NCBI GenBank assembly: GCA_902825965.1
Contig: CADEDA010000009.1
Location: 62,001 to 126,000 of the forward strand
Origin: an uncultured Gemmatimonadota bacterium
GTDB lineage: Bacteria > Gemmatimonadota > Gemmatimonadetes > Gemmatimonadales > Gemmatimonadaceae
Reading direction: 5' to 3'
Length of the DNA: 64,000 nucleotides
Position 1 is the first letter of the stretch, and each line of letters starts with the position of its first letter. This document shows positions 59,672 to 64,000 of this stretch, one piece after another. The notes beneath the pieces were generated by a model, which was not told the origin of the DNA, did no database searches, and saw only the letters and a list, made by a program, of their open reading frames with translations. Position numbers and translations under genes: made by a program.

Positions 59672-59838
59672 CGGTCTGTCCTCGCGACGAAGTAGGGTCG
59701 GCTGCGCTGCCGGGGCGGATCCACCGGCGCAACATAGGCCTCAAGGCAGCGTCGAACGAGGCATGCGGGAATCGACACGGGGTCGGCACCGGTGGTTCCC
59801 GGCCCGACCCCGCACCGATCAACCATCCACCATCCCAC

Positions 59839-60312
59839 TCAGCTTCTATTGAAGAACTCGGGCGGCTGGATCCCCAACGCACGCAGGTACACATACGCCT
59901 GCCCGCGATGATGCACTTCGTTGTCGACCGCGTACAGGAACAGGTCGTAGATCGGCCCCTCGTACATGCCGAAGGCCTTGTCGTGCTGCTGCCACTGCTC
60001 CGGGCGGATCTTCGGGAACAGCGCATCGATCTCAGCCGTGGCCGCGTCCCACTCCTTGAGCGCGTCGGCCTTGCTCAGGGCACGCGGCTCCCAGGTCGTC
60101 GTCCAGTCCTTGTGGACGAAGCCCCGCAGCGACGGGACGGCGATCGCGAGCATCTCCTGCACCAGCGCACTGAAGCTGCGCATGCCGCCGATCGAGAAGG
60201 TCTCGAACTGGTCCGCCGGGAACGCCTCGATCAGGCGACGCGTGACGCGGCGATGACCCTGCCAGTGGGCGAGCAGCTGCTCGGGCGTGAGGACGACTGC
60301 GGGGGCTGCCAT
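59839..60312 (-). CDS. DinB-family protein
   Basis: A 157-residue DinB/YfiT-like protein. The first helix region is LLAHWQGHRRVTRRLIEAFPADQFETFSIGGMRSFSALVQEMLAIAVPSLRGF. The C-terminal metal-site pattern is LFLYAVDNEVHHRGQAYVYLRALG. Both the HH of the last helix and the acidic residues around it fit the family. ATG at 60312 gives the family start. An inverted repeat at 60347-60370 lies upstream and may be an operator or promoter site. Confidence 0.85.
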   Translation of the reverse strand: MAAPAVVLTPEQLLAHWQGHRRVTRRLIEAFPADQFETFSIGGMRSFSALVQEMLAIAVPSLRGFVHKDWTTTWEPRALSKADALKEWDAATAEIDALFPKIRPEQWQQHDKAFGMYEGPIYDLFLYAVDNEVHHRGQAYVYLRALGIQPPEFFNRS

Positions 60313-60346
60313 GGAGACCTCGTCGGGTGGAGATATGGAAGGAGAT

Positions 60347-60370
60347 CCGAACAATTCGGTGTTTGTTCGG
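60347..60370. promoter_or_regulatory. CCGAACA/TGTTCGG inverted repeat upstream of the DinB gene
   Basis: A perfect 7-bp inverted repeat with ten bases between arms, centred about 46 bases upstream of the DinB ATG. It is more AT-rich than its surroundings. It could be an operator or the end of the neighbouring NTPase transcript, which terminates at 60411. Confidence 0.4.
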
Positions 60371-60410
60371 CCGCCACCAACCTATCCCGCCCGTGCGTCG
60401 CCGGCAAGCC

Positions 60411-61028
60411 TCAGGAGGGAGGCGTGACGAACAGGTCGATCTGCGGCGCCTGCGTCGGGAGCGCCAGCACCTGCATCACCCGGGCGATCCAGCCGTCGCG
60501 GTGATGCGCGTCGAGCCGGATCACCGGCACCTCGAAGGCCGCGATCAGCTCGTCGATGGTCTGGTCGATCTGCACCTGGAAGCCCGGACTCACCGCGCGT
60601 TTGCCGTCGAACGACGGGGCCTCCGTGACCGGCACCTTGAACAGCGCATCGTAGCCGGCGATCCAGTCGCGGACCAAGGCGTCGAGCGCCGCGATGCGGC
60701 CCACGCGGGCGACCAAGTACGCATAGTTGTCGAGCACCGAACGGTCGCAGATCACCACCTCGTTCTGCGCGACCGTCGCCAGTTCCTCGGCGATCTGCGT
60801 GTGGAGGATCCACGCCTGCGCATCGAGCGTGGTGTCCTCGTTGATCGGCAGCGGGCAGCGCCGCGCGACCTCCTTCACCAGGTCCACGCCGAGGTCCAGC
60901 CGCTTGAGCTGCGAGGCGAGATCGAAACACAGCGTGGTCTTCCCCACCCCGTGCGACCCCACGAACGCCACCTTGAGCCGACGCCGGCCGAAGGCATCGA
61001 GCGGCAGGGCATCGCGGGGGGCGGTCAT
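60411..61028 (-). CDS. P-loop NTPase (AAA_28-like kinase/ATPase)
   Basis: A 205-residue protein with Walker A GSHGVGKT (residues 24-31), a Walker B-like strand VVICDRSVLDNYAYLV, and the downstream DALFKVPVTEAPSFDGKRAVSPGFQVQIDQTIDEL region typical of the AAA_28/NadR-like deaminase-kinase group. It probably phosphorylates a nucleoside or nicotinamide-type substrate, but the substrate cannot be told. The start at 61028 is in frame with a long upstream open stretch that is only the shadow of the DUF4173 gene. Confidence 0.82.
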   Translation of the reverse strand: MTAPRDALPLDAFGRRRLKVAFVGSHGVGKTTLCFDLASQLKRLDLGVDLVKEVARRCPLPINEDTTLDAQAWILHTQIAEELATVAQNEVVICDRSVLDNYAYLVARVGRIAALDALVRDWIAGYDALFKVPVTEAPSFDGKRAVSPGFQVQIDQTIDELIAAFEVPVIRLDAHHRDGWIARVMQVLALPTQAPQIDLFVTPPS

Positions 61029-61060
61029 CCGGGGATGGTAACCGCCCCCGCGGCTCAGGG

Positions 61061-62560
61061 TCAACGCGTCGTCGTGCACCCCCAGCGCACCGCGAGTCCG
61101 TCGGTGCTCAACTCGTGCGCACGCGCGCGCCACAGCGCGACGTTCGACGCCCGCCAGTCGTCCCCGCGGCGACGCGGGGCCTTCCAATGCGCCTCCACCG
61201 CCGCTGCGAGCGCGGCGCAGGTCGCGGCCGGCAGGCCCGGCGCGTGGCGCACCAGTGCGGGCACCGCGTCGGCCGACAGCGTGGCGAGATGTGCCGCGTC
61301 GAAGGTCGCGCCCGCGCGGGCGCGTCCGAGCTGGTTGCGCGCGATGATCGCATCGGGGTTGGCGAGATTCTGCGTGTGCACCCACACCGACGCGACCACC
61401 AGCAGGCCCGGCACGAAGCGCAGGCGGTCGCCGAGCAGAACGGTCCGCGCGAACCATCCGAGCGACACCGCCACACCCACGAGGATGAAGAACGCCATCA
61501 GGCGGTCCTCGCTCAGGCCGAAGGCGCCGATGTACAGGCGGAGCCGCACGAGTGCCGAGATCATCACCACGGCGGTGAGCAGCAACAGCATCCCACCCGC
61601 CGCGCGGAACCGCTTCCGGTCCGCCGGCTGGTCCTCCGCGAGCGCGCGGTCCGCCACGAACAGCAGCACCAGCACGAACACACTCAGCGCCACGAGTTCG
61701 AAGAAGCCCGAGCGCGCGTACTCGGCCACCGTGAGTCCCGCGGTCCGCATGACGTACTCCGCGCCACCGAACAGCACGCGGGCCTGGAGGCCGACGAACG
61801 CGGTGAGCAGCGCCGTGAGCCCGTAGAGCGTCGCGGCCAGCGCCCCGAACGGCAGCCGCAGCGTGGGGCCGGGCACGCGCACCACGCCACTGCCGTTGAG
61901 CCCGCTCGCGCGGTGCAACCAGCCCACACAGACCCACGAGAGGACGGTCGCGAAGATGAAGTGGCCGATGAAGTCCGTGGAGACGAAGTCGACCACGCGC
62001 TTGGCCGATTCCTTGAAGACCGGATCGGCGGCGCCGAGCAGCGCCGTCGCGATCAGCAACGGCGGGAACGCCAGCGCCAGTCCACCGCCGATCACGATGA
62101 CCCGCGAGGCCAGGCTGCCGCGACCGCTCCCGCCGTCCCCGAGTGCGCGCACCACGGTGGGTGTGCCGACAAGCGCGCCGGTCACGGTGGTGAGGCCGGC
62201 CGCGATGCCGTCGAGCGCCTGGAAGTCGCGCAGGCGCCGTCCGGTGCCCATCCACACGAGCAGCAGCGCACCGCCCAGGCAGACGATGATGTTGAGCGCC
62301 AGCAGCCAATCGGCGTCGCGCCAGAGGAGGGCGAACGCACTCCCGGCCGTGGTGGCGAGGACGAAGACCCGGTCGCGCGTCCACGGCGCGCCGTCGTCGC
62401 TGGCCCCGCGCTGATGCAGCAGCAGGCCCAGGATCGCGAGCGAGGCGAGCACCCAGAGCGCGAAGCCGAGGCCTTCGCCGATCTGGAACCACAGCAGGTC
62501 ACCGAGGACGCCGAGTACGAGCGCGAGGGTGAGCAATCGTCCTGCGAGTGCGGCGGGCAT
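61061..62560 (-). CDS. DUF4173/DUF4153 family polytopic membrane protein
   Basis: A 499-residue protein with about 11-12 membrane helices. The DUF4173 region is marked by FGALAATLYGLTALLTAFVGLQARVLFGG and YARSGFFELVALSVFVLVLLFVADRALAE, then LTAVVMISALVRLRLYIGAFGLSEDRLMAFFILVGVAVSLGWFARTVLL. A long soluble C-terminal tail of roughly 100 residues follows. The function is unknown. It starts inside the uppS stop (overlap of one base), so it is transcribed with uppS. Confidence 0.85.
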   Translation of the reverse strand: MPAALAGRLLTLALVLGVLGDLLWFQIGEGLGFALWVLASLAILGLLLHQRGASDDGAPWTRDRVFVLATTAGSAFALLWRDADWLLALNIIVCLGGALLLVWMGTGRRLRDFQALDGIAAGLTTVTGALVGTPTVVRALGDGGSGRGSLASRVIVIGGGLALAFPPLLIATALLGAADPVFKESAKRVVDFVSTDFIGHFIFATVLSWVCVGWLHRASGLNGSGVVRVPGPTLRLPFGALAATLYGLTALLTAFVGLQARVLFGGAEYVMRTAGLTVAEYARSGFFELVALSVFVLVLLFVADRALAEDQPADRKRFRAAGGMLLLLTAVVMISALVRLRLYIGAFGLSEDRLMAFFILVGVAVSLGWFARTVLLGDRLRFVPGLLVVASVWVHTQNLANPDAIIARNQLGRARAGATFDAAHLATLSADAVPALVRHAPGLPAATCAALAAAVEAHWKAPRRRGDDWRASNVALWRARAHELSTDGLAVRWGCTTTR

Positions 62561-63264
62561 CAGCTGGCTCTCCGGTTGATGGCACTGGGCACCAGGCCGA
62601 ACCGCCGTTCACGGGCGGCGAAGTCGGCGAGTACCGTGTCGAGATCCTGCGGGGTGAAGTCGGGCCACAAGGTGTCGATGAACGCAAGCTCGGCGTACGC
62701 GCTCTCCCAGAGCAGGAAATCGGAGAGCCGGCGCTCGCCACCGGTGCGCAGCAAGAGGTCCACGGGCGGCAGGATGGTGCTGCCTTGGGCGAGTGCGGCG
62801 GGGAGTCCGAGGGTCGTGCGGCTGGGGGCGAGCGACTCCTGCAGCGAGACGCGCGACGAGTAGTCGATCGCGAGTCGCAGGTGCAGCGCGCGCCCCGGGG
62901 CCGAGGCGCACTCGAGCTCGCTCAGTGCGCGGCGCAGCGCCGCGGGCAGGCGGTCCCGGCGGCCGATGGCGCTCACGCGGACGCCGTTGGCGACCAGGCT
63001 CGCGAGCCGCGTGCGGCACTGCGACTCGAGGAGTTCGAGCAAGGCGTTCACCTCCACCGCGGGTCGCGACCAGTTGTCGGACGACATCGCGTACACGGTG
63101 AGTTGCTCGATGCCGCGCGTCGCGCAGTGTTCGACGATGGGCTTGAGGGCGCGCGCACCCGCGACGTGTCCCATCCATCGCGGCCGTCCCCGACGCTCGG
63201 CCCAGCGTCCGTTGCCATCGAGGATGATGGCAAGATGCATCGGAAGTTGTGGAGTACTTTGCAT
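62560..63264 (-). CDS. uppS: Polyprenyl (undecaprenyl) diphosphate synthase
   Basis: A 234-residue cis-prenyltransferase. The diphosphate-binding motif HLAIILDGNGRWAERRG has Asp16 as the catalytic residue, then ARALKPIVEHC, LTVYAMSSDNWSRP, and the C-terminal signature VDLLLRTGGERRLSDFLLWESAYAELAFIDTLWPDF. It makes the lipid carrier for peptidoglycan and other wall polymers. ATG at 63264 is chosen over a TTG six codons upstream. The key residues are intact. The leader contains a run of eight T on the coding strand, unusual in this genome. Confidence 0.92.
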   Translation of the reverse strand: MQSTPQLPMHLAIILDGNGRWAERRGRPRWMGHVAGARALKPIVEHCATRGIEQLTVYAMSSDNWSRPAVEVNALLELLESQCRTRLASLVANGVRVSAIGRRDRLPAALRRALSELECASAPGRALHLRLAIDYSSRVSLQESLAPSRTTLGLPAALAQGSTILPPVDLLLRTGGERRLSDFLLWESAYAELAFIDTLWPDFTPQDLDTVLADFAARERRFGLVPSAINRRAS

Positions 63265-63311
63265 CGTAAAGTTTCGCCTCAAAAAAAAGGGGTCGAACCA
63301 GCAGGGTACGG

Positions 63312-63351
63312 GTGGCCTGGGCCACGGCGGTCGCGGACCTGCCGACCGCCG
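63312..63351 (-). terminator. Tandem hairpins after the winged-helix regulator gene
   Basis: CGGCGGTCG (63325-63333) pairs with CGACCGCCG (63343-63351), a perfect 9-bp stem with a nine-base loop. A second stem GTGGCC/GGCCAC lies beside it at 63312-63325. Read on the minus strand they come 12 bases after the regulator stop, and a T8 tract follows at 63288-63281. Confidence 0.6.
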
Positions 63352-63363
63352 CGGCGGGTCACG

Positions 63364-63741
63364 TCATCCACCGACGCGGCGGATCAAGGCTTCCATGTGG
63401 GACAGGTACTGCTCGAGCGCGCGGCGTCCTGCCGCGGTGATGCGATACTCCGTGCGCGGGATGCGACCGTCGAAGCCCTTCTTGCACGAGACGTATCCGG
63501 CGTCCTCGAGCTTGCGCGCATGCACGGACAGGTTGCCGTCGGAGGTATCGAGCAAGGCCCGCAGTTCCGTGAACGTGAGCATCTCGTGCACCGCGAGCGC
63601 GCTCACGATGGCGAGGCGCAGCCGCTCGTGGATGACGCGGTCGAGCGCGAGCGGCGCGGCCGCGTCGCCGTCGAGGGCCTTCAAGGTCGTTTCGGCGGGC
63701 GAGTCTGCTCGCACCGCGCGGACTGTCGAACGCTTAGCCAC
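63364..63741 (-). CDS. Winged-helix transcriptional regulator
   Basis: A 125-residue regulator of the HTH_34/MarR-like type. The recognition region is LRLAIVSALAVHEMLTFTELRALLDTSDGNLSVHARKLEDAGYVSCKKGFDGRIPRTEYRITAAGRRALEQYLSHMEAL. The 'TFTELRALLDTSDGNLS.H...LE..GY' pattern is typical of small regulators encoded with a membrane protein. Residues 1-30 are a charged extension. Its ATG overlaps the upstream membrane-protein gene by eight bases. Confidence 0.88.
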   Translation of the reverse strand: MAKRSTVRAVRADSPAETTLKALDGDAAAPLALDRVIHERLRLAIVSALAVHEMLTFTELRALLDTSDGNLSVHARKLEDAGYVSCKKGFDGRIPRTEYRITAAGRRALEQYLSHMEALIRRVGG

Positions 63742-64000
63742 CGTGCCTCCGGACGATCCAGATACCGAACCCGATCTGCACCACGCCGAATCCCAGCGCG
63801 AGGAACAACGTGCCGCTGAGCGGCGGAATGAGCAGGGTGAGCGTGCCCAAGGCCATGAAGGCGAGTCCCATGAGCGGGACAGCGCGTACCGAGTACGCCC
63901 CGGCCGTCATCACGCCGACGCCGTAGAGCAGCAACCAGACCCCGGGCAGCACCCGTGGCACCGCGGACCCCGCCTCCCAGATCCCCACCGGCTCGATCAC
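63734..64000 (-). CDS. Membrane protein, C-terminal part (5' end outside the window)
   Basis: The last 88 or so residues of a membrane protein whose start lies beyond the right edge; the first visible GTG is internal. Three hydrophobic helices are visible (VLPGVWLLLYGVGVMTAGAYS, VPLMGLAFMALGTLTLLIPPLSGTLFLALGFGVVQIGFGIWIV). It overlaps the winged-helix regulator gene by eight bases, a pairing often seen with small HTH_34 regulators. No function can be named. Confidence 0.75.
   Translation of the reverse strand: MIEPVGIWEAGSAVPRVLPGVWLLLYGVGVMTAGAYSVRAVPLMGLAFMALGTLTLLIPPLSGTLFLALGFGVVQIGFGIWIVRRHGG

Noticed and set aside
59672-59838. A SigK-like or ECF42-type promoter motif ahead of the DGPF operon
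   Set aside because: I looked for TGTCGA-type and TGCATCC-type boxes on the minus strand and found no convincing pair.

Overview
This is a 64 kb chromosomal stretch of a very GC-rich bacterium. The protein set points to the phylum Gemmatimonadota: a SusC/SusD pair in a high-GC genome, a large VPS10/BNR-repeat secreted protein, several 'TonB family' proteins built from a carboxypeptidase-regulatory domain plus a TonB C-terminal domain, many small DinB proteins, and ECF sigma factors linked to YCII/DGPF proteins. This placement is an inference from family content; there is no rRNA or other marker gene here. I see no tRNA, rRNA, CRISPR array, prophage, insertion sequence or plasmid origin.

Layout. 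1-6.7 kb: the end of a Ser/Thr protein kinase coupled to a membrane diguanylate cyclase, small hypotheticals, then a four-gene ArsR-AHSA1-RibD/DHFR-GNAT operon behind a clear promoter/operator. 6.8-15.5 kb: secreted and envelope proteins (WD40-like, S41-like protease, a protein with two TonB_C-like domains), a GNAT and a DinB protein. 15.7-21.6 kb: an orphan MupA-type flavin oxidoreductase, convergent with a MacA/MacB-like export operon, and a VOC gene behind three 20-bp direct repeats. 22-27.9 kb: small membrane proteins and lipoproteins, DinB, DUF2167, DUF937 and a YpfJ-type metalloprotease. 28-38.4 kb: a hybrid histidine kinase plus nitrilase, SoxR with a textbook SoxR box, the VPS10-like protein, a CRP/FNR regulator, a TPR/HD-GYP protein and a ZU5-like lipoprotein. 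38.7-50 kb: a beta-propeller, an XRE/MmyB regulator divergent from a beta-lactamase-type lipoprotein, two plug-TonB_C hybrid proteins around a thioredoxin-like gene, and susD/susC. 50.4-53.5 kb: a fasciclin protein divergent from an ECF sigma/anti-sigma pair with matching divergent promoter motifs. 53.6-64 kb: CBS protein, gamma-glutamyltransferase, oxidoreductase, DUF429, an ECF42-like sigma with two DGPF proteins, DinB, an NTPase, DUF4173, UppS, and a winged-helix regulator with a partial membrane protein.

Themes. Signalling is dense (Ser/Thr kinase, c-di-GMP synthesis and HD-GYP turnover, hybrid kinase, CRP/FNR, SoxR, ArsR, XRE, two ECF systems). Envelope transport is the other theme (SusCD, plug-TonB_C hybrids, MacAB). 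The genome is compact: most co-directional genes overlap by ATGA-type junctions, and six of nine convergent gene pairs overlap at their 3' ends. The strongest finding is the sigma/anti-sigma/fasciclin locus, where both divergent leaders carry TGCATCC-N16-CGAA. This resembles the mycobacterial SigK-RskA-MPT70/83 system in both gene content and promoter sequence.
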